The notes: generated from the sequence alone by a model not told the origin. 49,667 nt of DNA from Clostridia bacterium (GCA_028280575.1 JANQLN010000045.1:1-49667); one strand, 5' to 3'; positions 17,478 through 26,878 are shown, counted from the stretch's first letter. Program-made: numbers and translations.

Positions 17478-18770
17478 ATGAAAATAAGCAGTAAATTTCC
17501 CAAATACACAAAATATGATCCCAAGGTGCCTGTGTGGTGTGTAACTTCCAATACAAAAGGGTGTATCCAAAGATTTTTTGATACATCCCCATTTAGTCCA
17601 AGCGGTAAGTATTTGGCTGTGTTTGGTTTGCCACAGGAAAGTGAAAGGCCAAAGCCAGGAGAAAAGGGTAAAATCATAGTAATAAACCTTGAAACAGCAG
17701 AGGAAAAAGTAGTTTATGAAACTTGCGGCTGGGAACCGCAAATGGGTGCAAATATCAACTGGGGTGCAACAGATCAGGATTTATTTTTTAATGATGTTGA
17801 TACAAAAAAATGGGAACCTGTTTTAATACATTTGAATCCAATAACCGGCAAGCATACAAGATTAGAAGGTTCAATTTATAGGATATCACCGGATGGCAAA
17901 ACAGCCATATCTGCAAATATGACAACAATGCGCCGGACACAGTTTGGATACGGTGTTGTAATACCGGATGAATTGGTTCCGGCTAATAAAGGTTTTGCAA
18001 AGGATGACGGCCTTTATAAAACGGACATTGCTACCGGAAAAAAAGAAATGATTGTTTCAATAGCAGAAATATTTGATAAAGCACAACCTAAGATAGACAA
18101 AAAAAGCTATGAAAACGGAGAGTGTTATGGTTTTCATTGCAAATATAATCTTCAAGGCGATAAAATAATATTTACGTTGCGTTGGTACGAAAATGAGGCT
18201 AAAGCAGGGAAAGTAAATGCAGCATTTGATTTACCGAAAAAAGGACTTGTGAAATTTTGGGTACTTACAATGAATCCTGACGGAAGTGATGTCTATGTAG
18301 CGGTAGGACCGGAGCAATGGAGTAAAGGCGGGCATCACAATAACTGGTATCCTGACGGTAGAAGGATCTCAATGAATTTGTGTCTTGACCGGGATAAAGG
18401 TGATGATACGCTTTATCTGGTAGAGGCGGGATATGACGGCAGTTACATCAAAAAAATCATACACGATATTCCAGGCTCCGGACATCCGACTGTACATCCC
18501 AATGGCAGAAATATATTAACTGACGCATATGAAGGTGAACCAGTATCATTTGGTGACGGCACAGTACCGCTAAGATGGATAGACCTAAAAAAACATGAAG
18601 AAATTACTGTCGTTAGGATAAATGTTGGCAATGATGCTGCAAAAAATGATACTTCATTCAGAGTAGATCCGCACCCTTCGTGGGATAATACTGATACATG
18701 GGTTGCTTTCAACGGATTTGAAGATGGCAGCAGGCGTGTATATGTATCAGATTTTTCTGAATTGCTTTAA
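17478..18770 (+). CDS. Beta-propeller protein resembling oligogalacturonate/ulvan lyases
   Basis: 430-aa protein without signal peptide, so probably cytoplasmic. It has repeated propeller blades (FSPSGKYLAVFG, ISPDGKTAISAN, WYPDGRRISMN, VHPNGRNILTD, VDPHPSWDNTDTWVAF), as in TolB/PD40 propellers. Conserved His-rich loops (GGHHNNWYPDG, SGHPTVHPNG, DPHPSWD) recall metal-binding active sites of propeller-fold polysaccharide lyases such as oligogalacturonate lyase (PL22) and ulvan lyases. It could cleave unsaturated or uronate-containing oligosaccharides taken up by the importer. The fold is well supported; lyase activity is inferred from the histidine loops and the neighbours. A noncatalytic propeller cannot be excluded. 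Confidence 0.65.
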   Translation: MKISSKFPKYTKYDPKVPVWCVTSNTKGCIQRFFDTSPFSPSGKYLAVFGLPQESERPKPGEKGKIIVINLETAEEKVVYETCGWEPQMGANINWGATDQDLFFNDVDTKKWEPVLIHLNPITGKHTRLEGSIYRISPDGKTAISANMTTMRRTQFGYGVVIPDELVPANKGFAKDDGLYKTDIATGKKEMIVSIAEIFDKAQPKIDKKSYENGECYGFHCKYNLQGDKIIFTLRWYENEAKAGKVNAAFDLPKKGLVKFWVLTMNPDGSDVYVAVGPEQWSKGGHHNNWYPDGRRISMNLCLDRDKGDDTLYLVEAGYDGSYIKKIIHDIPGSGHPTVHPNGRNILTDAYEGEPVSFGDGTVPLRWIDLKKHEEITVVRINVGNDAAKNDTSFRVDPHPSWDNTDTWVAFNGFEDGSRRVYVSDFSELL

Positions 18771-18887
18771 AATAATTAATGACACCGTATTTGCCAGATA
18801 TGGAAGCACAACATTTTTGAAGCAGTAAAAATGTTCCATTTCACGCATAAAAAAGGTGTGGTTGGGTGATTACTTCAATTTATTTAA

Positions 18888-18915
18888 TTGCTATTGTATA
18901 TGTTAATGTTATAAT
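18888..18915 (+). promoter_or_regulatory. Candidate promoter for ddl
   Basis: TTGCTA (18888-18893), 16-bp spacer, TATAAT (18910-18915). It would give a leader of about 170 nt before the ddl start at 19094. Confidence 0.5.
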
Positions 18916-18983
18916 ATAAAAAAGATCGTTATTACATTTTATATAAAGGAATATAATGTAGGATAGAACAAGCTGTAAATTAG

Positions 18984-19067
18984 AGAACAGGAAAGAAGCA
19001 AACCGTAAAATGACTGCAATGTTATTTAATAATTTGTTAAGTTTTTTTCAATCTGTTTTCCTGTTCT
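18984..19067 (+). other. Long-range inverted repeat in the ddl leader
   Basis: Perfect 11-bp inverted repeat, AGAACAGGAAA (18984-18994) and TTTCCTGTTCT (19057-19067), with a 62-nt loop, ending 15 nt before the ribosome binding site (GGGGTG, 19082-19087). It would close a large hairpin in the 5' leader. The left arm itself contains AGGAAA, a decoy-like purine run. Function unknown. Confidence 0.5.
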
Positions 19068-19093
19068 ATGTTATTTGGAATGGGGTGTTGTTA

Positions 19094-20209
19094 ATGTCAA
19101 AAAAGAAAAGGGTAGCGGTGGTTTTTGGAGGACAGTCTTCAGAGCATGAAGTATCAAGATTATCGGCATGTTCGGTATTGAAAAATATAAACAGGGATAA
19201 GTATGATGTGGTAATGATAGGAGTTACAAAGGAAGGAAGGTGGCTTAATTATGATGGTCCGCCGGCGCTGATTCCTGAAGGTAAATGGCAGCAGGCTGCG
19301 GAGCAGAAAGTATTGAAAAGATCTGAAAATATTGAAGATACCGGCTCCAATTCGGCCAGGCAGGTTTTAAAGTCGGCAGGAGCGGAGGCAAATAATAATA
19401 CCATTGATGTGATCTTTCCCGTTTTACACGGCTGTAATGGAGAAGATGGGACAATTCAGGGTTTACTTGAGCTTTCGGGGCTTCCGTATGTAGGCTGCGG
19501 AGTACTGGGCTCTGCACTTGGAATGGATAAAGGTTTTGCTAAAATTGTGTTTGAAAAGGAAGGAATACCTCAGGCAAGCTATAAGGTGGTAAATAGAAAG
19601 GGTCTGGATTATATTCATGGTGTAATGGATGATATTGAAAAAATATTTCAATATCCATGCTTTGTCAAGCCCTGCAATGCAGGGTCATCAGTGGGAGTGA
19701 GCAAAGCTCACGACAGGGGTGAGCTTGAGACTGCTCTTAAAAAAGCGGCAAGGTACGACAGGAGGATTCTGATTGAGGAATTTATAAATGGACGCGAAGT
19801 AGAATGTGGGGTACTTGGTAATGATGATCCTATTGCATCTACCGTTGGAGAAATTAAGCCGTGCAATGAATTTTACGATTATGAGGCAAAGTACTCAAGT
19901 GAAAGCACTTCCGCTGTAGATATACCGGCAGATTTGCCCCCTGAAACTATTGAAAAAATCAGAAAATATGCAATAGCTGCATTTAAGGCACTGGACTGCT
20001 GCGGACTATCCAGGGTTGATTTTTTTGTTGAAGATGCTTCAGGCAATATATACATAAATGAAATCAATACGATTCCCGGTTTTACAGATATCAGCATGTA
20101 CCCGAAGCTCTGGGAGGCATCCGGTATACCATATGGTGAGCTTATAGACAGGCTCATAGAATTGGCAATAGAAAGGCATAATGACAGCTATAGGAATATA
20201 AATCTGTAA
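19094..20209 (+). CDS. ddl: D-alanine--D-alanine ligase
   Basis: 371-aa cytoplasmic ATP-grasp ligase that joins two D-alanines for peptidoglycan precursors. Start chosen at 19094 (MSKKKR, GGGGTG 7 nt upstream); an in-frame ATG at 19010 would add residues with no family match. Visible features: VVFGGQSSEHEVS at the N-terminus, HGCNGEDGTIQG, the ATP-grasp segment CFVKPCNAGSSVGVSK, EEFINGREVECGVLGN, RVDFFVED, and the metal/D-Ala site EINTIPGFT. The EHEVS and the long form with an extra loop match the Ddl A/B type rather than clear VanA-like ligases. Confidence 0.95.
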   Translation: MSKKKRVAVVFGGQSSEHEVSRLSACSVLKNINRDKYDVVMIGVTKEGRWLNYDGPPALIPEGKWQQAAEQKVLKRSENIEDTGSNSARQVLKSAGAEANNNTIDVIFPVLHGCNGEDGTIQGLLELSGLPYVGCGVLGSALGMDKGFAKIVFEKEGIPQASYKVVNRKGLDYIHGVMDDIEKIFQYPCFVKPCNAGSSVGVSKAHDRGELETALKKAARYDRRILIEEFINGREVECGVLGNDDPIASTVGEIKPCNEFYDYEAKYSSESTSAVDIPADLPPETIEKIRKYAIAAFKALDCCGLSRVDFFVEDASGNIYINEINTIPGFTDISMYPKLWEASGIPYGELIDRLIELAIERHNDSYRNINL

Positions 20210-20233
20210 AGTAGAAAGGACCACTTTGAGTTC

Positions 20234-20292
20234 CCTATTTTTAAAAATAGGTATAAACTGTTTCATTATACACATAAATCTTATCAATGTTA
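20234..20292 (+). repeat. Palindrome and 37-nt dispersed repeat, copy 1
   Basis: 20256-20292 matches 49565-49601 (reverse strand) at 36 of 37 bases, with weaker similarity on both flanks. Directly before it is the perfect 18-bp palindrome CCTATTTTTAAAAATAGG (20234-20251), which is absent from copy 2. Exact length-27 identity between two unrelated intergenic regions is not chance. It may be the relic of an insertion-sequence end or a shared regulatory element. No transposase is nearby. Confidence 0.65.
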
Positions 20293-20314
20293 AAAATGAG
20301 GAAAGGATTAAGAG

Positions 20315-20343
20315 TTGACTATAGTCCGTATATGGATAATAAT
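20315..20343 (+). promoter_or_regulatory. Candidate argS promoter
   Basis: TTGACT (20315-20320), 17-bp spacer, AATAAT (20338-20343; TAATAA with a 16-bp spacer also works). It lies just after the dispersed repeat and about 75 bp ahead of the argS start. No T-box leader was seen. Confidence 0.45.
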
Positions 20344-20416
20344 AGTACGGTAGACGATGGTTTTCATGAGCTTGCGGCCTGAAAACATAGAATTGACGGG
20401 AAGGCAGGAAAGACAA

Positions 20417-22111
20417 ATGACAAACATAATGAAGAATATAAGAGTACAAATAGTTGATGCGGTAAAAAAAGCAATTGAAACAGCTGTTGAAAAAGGTGAA
20501 TTGCCTGAGGTGTCTATTCCTGGTATTCAAATTGAAGTGCCTCGGGAAAAAGGACACGGAGATTTATCTACAAATGTGGCAATGCAGATAACAAAGCAGG
20601 TTAAAATATCACCAAGGCAGACAGCAGCTGTCATAATAAATAATTTACAGCTTGAAGGGACCTATTTGGAAAAAGTTGAATGTGCGGGACCCGGCTTTAT
20701 AAATTTTTATCTTGCTAATGACGGATTTCTTAAAAATCTGGAATTTATAAGGCAGAAAGGAGAGCAGTACGGTAAATCGGATATTGGAAAAGGGCAGAGG
20801 GTAATGGTGGAATTTGTAAGCGCCAATCCTACAGGTCCTGTCCATATGGGAAATGCCAGGGGCGGTGCTCTTGGGGACTGCATTGCCTCAGTACTAAAAG
20901 CTGTAGGTTATGATGTTACAAAGGAATTTTATATAAATGATGCGGGAAACCAGATCGAAAAGTTTGCTTTATCATTAGAAGCCAGGTATATCCAGGAATT
21001 AAATGGTGAAGACGCTGTGGAGTTTCCAAAAGACGGCTATAGGGGAGAAGATATAAAAGACCATGTAAAAAATTATATAAGTGAATTTGGAGATATTTTA
21101 CTTTCGGAAGACAGTGAAGAGAGAAAAAAAAGATTGGTTGAGTATGCACTGCCTAAAAACATTGATAGAATCAGAATGGGGCTGGCGGGCTATGGAGTGA
21201 CTTTTGATGTCTGGTTTTCGGAGCAGTCATTATATAAAAGTGGTGAGTTTGAAAGCACAATGGACATGCTTAAGGAAAAGGGATATACATTTGAAAAGGA
21301 TGGTGCCGTATGGTTTAAAGCTTCCTGTTTTGGCTCGGAAAAAGACGAAGTAATCATAAGGAAAAACGGAATGCCTACATACTTTGCATCAGATATAGGC
21401 TATCACAGGAACAAGTTTGAAAACCGTAAATTTGACAGGGTGATAAACCTTTTAGGCGCGGACCACCATGGACATGTAAGCAGAATGAAAGCAGCTGTCA
21501 AAGCCTTAGGAATTGATGAAAACAAATTGGACATAGTAATATTCCAACTGGTCAGGCTTTACAGGAACGGTGAAATTGCCAGGATGTCAAAGAGGACGGG
21601 ACGTTCTATTACATTGGAGGACCTGGTTGAAGAAGCAGGCAGGGATGCGGTCAGATTCTTTTTTAATACAAAAACTTCGGGAAGCCATCTGGACTTTGAT
21701 CTTGACCTGGCGGTAAAACAGTCAAATGATAACCCGGTTTTTTATGTCCAATACGCACATGCACGCATATGCAGTATTTTGAGAATCCTGGAAGATGAGG
21801 GGGTAACAGTGCCTGGTTTGGAAGAAGTAAACTTAAAGGTATTGGACAAACAGGAAGAAATTGAGCTGATAAAAAAACTTGCTGAAATGACAAATGAAGT
21901 TGAGCTTGCTGCCAAGTCTTTAGAACCAAGCAGGCTTACAAGGTATGTAACAGATGTGGCTTCACTTTTCCACAGCTTTTATAATGGGTGCAGGGTTAAG
22001 GGAGAAGAGGAGGATATTATGAAAGCAAGGCTTTTTCTTGTTGATTGTACTAAAACTGTGATAAAAAATGTGCTTAAGCTCCTGAGTATAAATGCACCGG
22101 AAAGGATGTAG
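20417..22111 (+). CDS. argS: Arginyl-tRNA synthetase
   Basis: 564-aa class I aminoacyl-tRNA synthetase that charges tRNA-Arg. Start placed at 20417 (MTNIMKNIRV; AGGAAAG upstream); the longer frame from 20357 adds a tail without family support. It has the N-terminal additional domain typical of ArgRS, the HIGH-like signature PTGPVHMGNARGG, the DHHGH segment, the KMSKS-like ARMSKRTGRSI, and a C-terminal DALR anticodon-binding domain (VFYVQYAHARICSIL). Length is normal for the family. Confidence 0.96.
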   Translation: MTNIMKNIRVQIVDAVKKAIETAVEKGELPEVSIPGIQIEVPREKGHGDLSTNVAMQITKQVKISPRQTAAVIINNLQLEGTYLEKVECAGPGFINFYLANDGFLKNLEFIRQKGEQYGKSDIGKGQRVMVEFVSANPTGPVHMGNARGGALGDCIASVLKAVGYDVTKEFYINDAGNQIEKFALSLEARYIQELNGEDAVEFPKDGYRGEDIKDHVKNYISEFGDILLSEDSEERKKRLVEYALPKNIDRIRMGLAGYGVTFDVWFSEQSLYKSGEFESTMDMLKEKGYTFEKDGAVWFKASCFGSEKDEVIIRKNGMPTYFASDIGYHRNKFENRKFDRVINLLGADHHGHVSRMKAAVKALGIDENKLDIVIFQLVRLYRNGEIARMSKRTGRSITLEDLVEEAGRDAVRFFFNTKTSGSHLDFDLDLAVKQSNDNPVFYVQYAHARICSILRILEDEGVTVPGLEEVNLKVLDKQEEIELIKKLAEMTNEVELAAKSLEPSRLTRYVTDVASLFHSFYNGCRVKGEEEDIMKARLFLVDCTKTVIKNVLKLLSINAPERM

Positions 22112-22258
22112 GTCCTAAGAAAACAGGGTACTCTTTCCCAAATGTTATGAACGGAACTCCTGCATAAATCGTTTTGTGCACATAAACATTTTATATAATT
22201 GGTGTTATTGCATCATATGTGGTATATATATATCAAATATTGATGGAGGTATCTATAA

Positions 22259-23074
22259 ATGGAATGGGATAATAATGTTTTATTGGCCTTTGGGCTTACT
22301 TTATTTGCAGGCCTTTCTACAGGAATAGGAAGTGTGCTTGCTTTTTTTACGAAAAGAACCAATACTAAATTTCTTTCAATAGCCCTGGGATTTTCTGCAG
22401 GAGTTATGATTTATGTATCAATGATAGAAATTTTTTTCAAGGCACAGGATTCACTTGTAACTGCCCTTGGGAGCAAGGCAGGTTCATGGGCTACCGTAGC
22501 AGCTTTCTTTGGGGGGATTATTTTCATTGCAGTTATAGATAAGCTTATTCCTTCAATTGAAAACCCCCATGAAATAAAAAAAGTAGAACAGATTAACAAT
22601 CCGCAAATGTACCACAGAAAAAACAAATTGATGAGAATGGGTTTATTTACGGCTCTTGCAATCGGCATTCACAATTTTCCTGAGGGGCTGGCCACTTTTG
22701 CATCTACAATAAAAGACCCGGGGCTTGGTGTAGCGATAGCTATTGCAATAGCTATTCATAATATTCCGGAAGGAATTGCAGTTTCAATACCTGTATATTT
22801 TGCTACGGGGGATAAGAAAAAAGCGTTCAGGTTATCATTTCTTTCAGGCTTATCCGAACCTGTCGGTGCTGTAATCGGATATGTTCTTCTCCGGTCGTTT
22901 TTTAACGACGTGGTTTTTGGTGTATTGTTTGCCGGTGTGGCAGGTATTATGGTTTTTATTTCTCTTGATGAGCTCCTTCCGACAGCCAGGGAATACGGTG
23001 AACCACACCTTTCAATATATGGACTTATAGCAGGAATGATGGTTATGGCAGTAAGCCTCCTGTTGTTTATTTGA
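22259..23074 (+). CDS. ZIP-family divalent metal transporter (ZupT-like)
   Basis: 271-aa membrane protein with about eight helices, of the GufA/ZupT group that imports zinc and other divalent cations. The two signature helices carry the metal-binding motifs HNFPEG (138-143) and HNIPEG (167-172). A variable cytoplasmic loop (about 100-125) includes HEIKK and MYHRKN. Start ATG follows GGAGG. Cobalt import would suit the B12 genes downstream, but a terminator-like hairpin separates them and the metal is not evident from sequence. Confidence 0.93.
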   Translation: MEWDNNVLLAFGLTLFAGLSTGIGSVLAFFTKRTNTKFLSIALGFSAGVMIYVSMIEIFFKAQDSLVTALGSKAGSWATVAAFFGGIIFIAVIDKLIPSIENPHEIKKVEQINNPQMYHRKNKLMRMGLFTALAIGIHNFPEGLATFASTIKDPGLGVAIAIAIAIHNIPEGIAVSIPVYFATGDKKKAFRLSFLSGLSEPVGAVIGYVLLRSFFNDVVFGVLFAGVAGIMVFISLDELLPTAREYGEPHLSIYGLIAGMMVMAVSLLLFI

Positions 23075-23198
23075 GCAATTTGCTTATGTTCGTGGCATGG
23101 CTGCCTAGCCAATTAGTTTTAAAGCAAAAAAATACAATAAAAGATTGTTTTCTACATTGAATTATAGACGACAATGGTGTAAGATAGTATCGGTATAT

Positions 23199-23232
23199 AC
23201 CCTTTTGCCTTACGGTGAAAGGGTTTTGTTGT
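23199..23232 (+). terminator. Terminator-like hairpin before cbiB
   Basis: Stem CCCTTTTGCC with GGTGAAAGGG (10 pairs including two wobbles), TTAC loop, then TTTTGTTGT. It lies 125 nt after the ZIP gene and only about 30 nt before cbiB, so it may end the ZIP transcript or act as an attenuator in the cbiB leader. A possible promoter, TTGAAT-17-TAAGAT, lies at about 23158-23186. No cobalamin-riboswitch B12 box was seen. Confidence 0.6.
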
Positions 23233-23261
23233 AATAATTGTTTTTAAAAGGGGATTTTTGG

Positions 23262-24224
23262 ATGCATAATGCGGTAATATTGCTTTCAGCATTGGTTTTG
23301 GACTATATACTGGGAGACCCTGTCCGGCTGCCCCACCCGGTAAGGGGAATAGGCCGGCTGGTCAATATATATGAAAAAGCAGTACGAAAGCTTAAAAGCA
23401 TACCTTTAAAAGCAGGCGGCTTTGCCTTACTTGTCCTTACGGTCTTAACCACTGTCTTTATTGTTTCCGCAGCTCTGCTCTTAGCCTACAGGATGCACCC
23501 ATTGCTTTATACGGCCGTATTAATCTATTTTCTTTATACGTCTCTTGCCGCAAAATGTCTTCACAATGAAGCTGTGAAAATCTACAAGGCCTTAGAATCA
23601 GGAGAAATAGATAAGGCAAGGAAAGCCCTGTCCATGCTGGTGGGAAGGGATACCAAAGGGCTGGACGGGGAACAGGTTGTAGCGGCAGTAGTTGAAACCG
23701 TTGCAGAAAACACCATTGACGGTGTTATTGCACCTCTTTTTTATATGGGATTGGGATTTATGCTTGGGATACCGGTACAGTGTGCGCTTTTTTATAAGGC
23801 GGTTAATACGCTGGATTCAATGGTAGGTTACATTCAACAGCCTTATAGGGAAATCGGATTCGCTTCTGCTAAAATGGATGATATTATGAATTTTCTGCCT
23901 GCAAGATTGGGAAGTATTTTAATGATAGGGGCGGGAAAATTACTGGGGTATGACGGTATGAACGGTTTAAGGATTTTTAAAAGGGACAGGTATAAACATA
24001 AAAGCCCAAATAGCGGACATCCGGAAGCAGCGGCAGCAGGACTGCTCCAAATACGTTTGGGAGGACCCGGCACATACTTTGGGGAGTTGGTTGATAAGCC
24101 ATATATAGGTGATGCAGGCTGCTTAATAAATAAAAGGCATATTAAAGATGCAATTAAGATTATGTATGGAGCCCAAATCATAATGGCTTTAATTATTGCA
24201 ATTTTGGTTTTATTGGTAAAATAG
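23262..24224 (+). CDS. cbiB: Adenosylcobinamide-phosphate synthase CbiB
   Basis: 320-aa integral membrane enzyme that attaches the aminopropanol phosphate arm to adenosylcobyric acid in B12 synthesis (called CobD in the aerobic pathway). Start at 23262 (MHNAVILLSAL) has AAAAGGGG upstream; the track-like longer TTG start is not needed. Family motifs: DYILGDP, RLPHPVRGIG, GRDT..L, VVETVAENTIDGVIAPLFY, NTLDSMVGY, and NSGHPEAAAAG near the end. It starts a three-gene run with the decarboxylase CobD and CobQ. Confidence 0.95.
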   Translation: MHNAVILLSALVLDYILGDPVRLPHPVRGIGRLVNIYEKAVRKLKSIPLKAGGFALLVLTVLTTVFIVSAALLLAYRMHPLLYTAVLIYFLYTSLAAKCLHNEAVKIYKALESGEIDKARKALSMLVGRDTKGLDGEQVVAAVVETVAENTIDGVIAPLFYMGLGFMLGIPVQCALFYKAVNTLDSMVGYIQQPYREIGFASAKMDDIMNFLPARLGSILMIGAGKLLGYDGMNGLRIFKRDRYKHKSPNSGHPEAAAAGLLQIRLGGPGTYFGELVDKPYIGDAGCLINKRHIKDAIKIMYGAQIIMALIIAILVLLVK

Positions 24225-24256
24225 ATGCAGACTACATTTTAGAAAGGGATATTTAA

Positions 24257-25288
24257 ATGAATTTTCACGGAGGGTACTGGGGCGGGGAAAATATGCTTGA
24301 TTTCAGTATAAATATTAATCCTATAGGATTAAATTTAAAAATAAAAAGTAAAATGGCTGACTTGCTTGAAAATATAGACAAATATCCTGAAATAGCCGCA
24401 AATAGCACAGTATTATATATAGAAGAGCAGTTGGGGCTTTCTGGCGGCCAGGTTATTGTGGGAAATGGCGCAACGGAATTGATATATCTTTTTGCCCGTG
24501 CCCTAAAGCCTGATACGGTAATGATTGTAAATCCTTGTTATACTGAATACGAAAGAGCTTTTATTAAAGCGGGCAGCAGAATATCCGACTATATCAATAC
24601 CGAAGCAGATGGTTTCAAAATAGATACCGAAAGGCTGATAAAAGCGGTTGATACCCATAAGCCCGACGTTCTTGTGATTTGTAATCCAGGTAACCCCGTG
24701 GGGAATTTTACCGGTTACCAATCCTTAAAGCCTTTACTGGATAAGTGTGGAAATAACAATATAAAAATGTTCATTGATGAGTCTTTCATAGATTTTACCG
24801 ATGGAAAATCAGCAGCCTGTTTAGTGGAGGAATATCCTGTTTTTGTTTTGCATTCCATGACAAAGTTTTATTCCATTCCAGGATTGCGGCTGGGATTTGC
24901 CGTTTCAAACAAAAAGCTTATGGAAAAGCTGTATGAATACAAGGAGCCATGGACAGTTAACTCTATAGCATCAGGGATTGTACCGCTATTGCTGGAGTCC
25001 GGTAATGCCAGGAAAACACAAACATTAAAATGGTTAAAAGATGAGTTGGATTATATTAATAGCAGCATCCGGCCTATGGACAATATCAAGTTATATAAAT
25101 CAAATGTCAACTTCTATCTTATGAGGCTAAATGGAGCACCGTCACTTAAGCAAAAGCTGATAAAAAGAGGTATTTATGTACGTACTTGTGATGATTTTAA
25201 AGGACTGGATAATAGTTTTATCCGAGCAGCAGTGAAAAAACATAAGGATAATGAAATTTTTATAGAAACAATTAAGGATTTGATATGA
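24257..25288 (+). CDS. cobD: L-threonine-O-3-phosphate decarboxylase CobD (PLP enzyme)
   Basis: 343-aa fold-type I PLP enzyme related to histidinol-phosphate aminotransferase. It begins with the CobD-typical HGG...DFSININPIG, and the cofactor lysine is Lys203 in HSMTKFYSIPGLRLG. The CNPGNPVG and FIDESF segments bind PLP. CobD makes (R)-1-amino-2-propanol phosphate, the substrate for the CbiB enzyme encoded just upstream (32-bp gap), which supports this call over an aminotransferase. Start ATG has AGAAAGGG upstream. Confidence 0.9.
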   Translation: MNFHGGYWGGENMLDFSININPIGLNLKIKSKMADLLENIDKYPEIAANSTVLYIEEQLGLSGGQVIVGNGATELIYLFARALKPDTVMIVNPCYTEYERAFIKAGSRISDYINTEADGFKIDTERLIKAVDTHKPDVLVICNPGNPVGNFTGYQSLKPLLDKCGNNNIKMFIDESFIDFTDGKSAACLVEEYPVFVLHSMTKFYSIPGLRLGFAVSNKKLMEKLYEYKEPWTVNSIASGIVPLLLESGNARKTQTLKWLKDELDYINSSIRPMDNIKLYKSNVNFYLMRLNGAPSLKQKLIKRGIYVRTCDDFKGLDNSFIRAAVKKHKDNEIFIETIKDLI

Positions 25289-25327
25289 AAAGAGCTTATA
25301 AGTAATTGCTCTATGGAGGGAATTGGT

Positions 25328-26812
25328 ATGGCAAAAAATCTTATGTTTGTAGGAACTTCGTCGTCCGCAGGGAAAAGTCTTATGGCAACTGCATTTTGCA
25401 GAATATTTAATAATGACAGCTTTAAGGTAATGCCATTTAAATCGCAAAACATGGCACTCAATTCTTTTATTACAAAAGATGGCAAGGAAATGGGCAGAGC
25501 CCAGGTTGTACAGGCTGAAGCGGCCCGTGTGGAACCCAGGGTAGAAATGAATCCTATTTTATTAAAGCCTACCAGCCATATGGGGAGCCAGGTAATTATA
25601 ATGGGGAAGGTCCACAGCAACAAGATGGCTGTTGATTACTATAAAATGAAGCCGGGACTGAGGAAAACGGTTATGAACGCATACAATGCACTTGAACGGG
25701 AATGCGACCTTATTATAATTGAGGGGGCCGGAAGCCCTGCCGAAATAAATTTAAAACATGATGATTTTGTAAATATGGGCCTGGCTGAAATGACGGATTC
25801 ACCTGTTATACTGGTGGCCGATATTGACCGGGGCGGAGTTTTTGCATCCATATATGGAACAATAATGCTTCTTGAACAAAGTGAAAGAGAGCGAATCAAA
25901 GGCTTTATTATAAACAAATTCAGAGGTGATGTTGAGCTTCTTAAGCCGGGAATCCAAATGATAGAAGAAAAAGTGAACAAGCCCTGTCTTGGGGTTGTTC
26001 CATTTATGGACATCCGGATAGATGATGAAGACAGTGTAACAGAAAGGTTTGCCAGAAAGACGGCTGGACAGATTACCATAAGCGTTATAAAATTACCCTA
26101 CATTTCAAATTTTACAGATTTTACCCCTTTTGAAATAATGGATGATTTAAGGCTTCAATATATAGATAGGCCTTCCCAGCTTAAGGGAACAGATCTTATC
26201 ATAATACCCGGCAGCAAAAACACCATAGAGGATATGAGTTTTTTAATAGAATCGGGGCTTGATGCCGCTATAAAAAAAACCTATGATTCAGGCATACCGG
26301 TTATCGGCATATGCGGAGGATTCCAAATACTGGGTAAGAGCATAAAGGACCAATATAATGTTGAATCATCAATAAGCCAGATTAAGGGTCTGGGCCTTCT
26401 TGATGTAAATACGGTAATGGCACAAAGAAAAACAACAAGACAATTTACAGGTAAGGTTATTAAATCTATTGCCGGATTGGGGATAGTTGAAAATACCTGC
26501 ATCAAAGGTTATGAAATTCATATGGGAGAAACTGCCAGCAGTGAGAGTGAGGTAATTAAATCACAAGAAGGAGCTTATGACGGAGCTTCCAATAAGCAGG
26601 GCACGGTTTTTGGAACTTATGTTCACGGATTTTTTGATAATGATGCCGTGCGTTACGATATAGTTAATTCCCTAAGAGCTAAAAAGGGACTTGATGCACA
26701 GGATAAAAGCTTGGATTTTTTGAAGGTAAAGGAAGAACAATATGACAAGCTTGCTGAAAATGTAAAAAAATCTGTGGATTATGATAAAATAATAAAAATA
26801 ATGGGGGAGTAA
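25328..26812 (+). CDS. cobQ: Cobyric acid synthase CobQ/CbiP
   Basis: 494-aa glutamine-dependent amidase that amidates four side chains of adenosylcobyrinic a,c-diamide. Start at 25328 (MAKNLMFVG) with GGAGGG upstream. The N-terminal ATP-binding half has the P-loop-like GTSSSAGKS (9-17) and FKSQNMALNS; ADIDRGGVFAS is also typical. The C-terminal glutamine amidotransferase half has nucleophile Cys329 in GICGGFQ and His433 in GTYVHGFFDND. It follows cobD in the same operon; its product feeds the CbiB reaction. Confidence 0.96.
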   Translation: MAKNLMFVGTSSSAGKSLMATAFCRIFNNDSFKVMPFKSQNMALNSFITKDGKEMGRAQVVQAEAARVEPRVEMNPILLKPTSHMGSQVIIMGKVHSNKMAVDYYKMKPGLRKTVMNAYNALERECDLIIIEGAGSPAEINLKHDDFVNMGLAEMTDSPVILVADIDRGGVFASIYGTIMLLEQSERERIKGFIINKFRGDVELLKPGIQMIEEKVNKPCLGVVPFMDIRIDDEDSVTERFARKTAGQITISVIKLPYISNFTDFTPFEIMDDLRLQYIDRPSQLKGTDLIIIPGSKNTIEDMSFLIESGLDAAIKKTYDSGIPVIGICGGFQILGKSIKDQYNVESSISQIKGLGLLDVNTVMAQRKTTRQFTGKVIKSIAGLGIVENTCIKGYEIHMGETASSESEVIKSQEGAYDGASNKQGTVFGTYVHGFFDNDAVRYDIVNSLRAKKGLDAQDKSLDFLKVKEEQYDKLAENVKKSVDYDKIIKIMGE

Positions 26813-26878
26813 ATTTATTGTGATTATCAGCCGATAATATAAATGGAATATATTTGTTTGCAAAAGAGAAGGGGAGTT

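Noticed and set aside
20210..20416. T-box leader for argS
   Set aside because: No T-box core (AGGGTGG...ACC) or specifier-stem pattern was found. The same holds for 39815-39945 before lysS.
23075..23261. Cobalamin riboswitch before cbiB
   Set aside because: No B12 box (GCCACTG-like) or the expected length; only a simple hairpin with a T-run.
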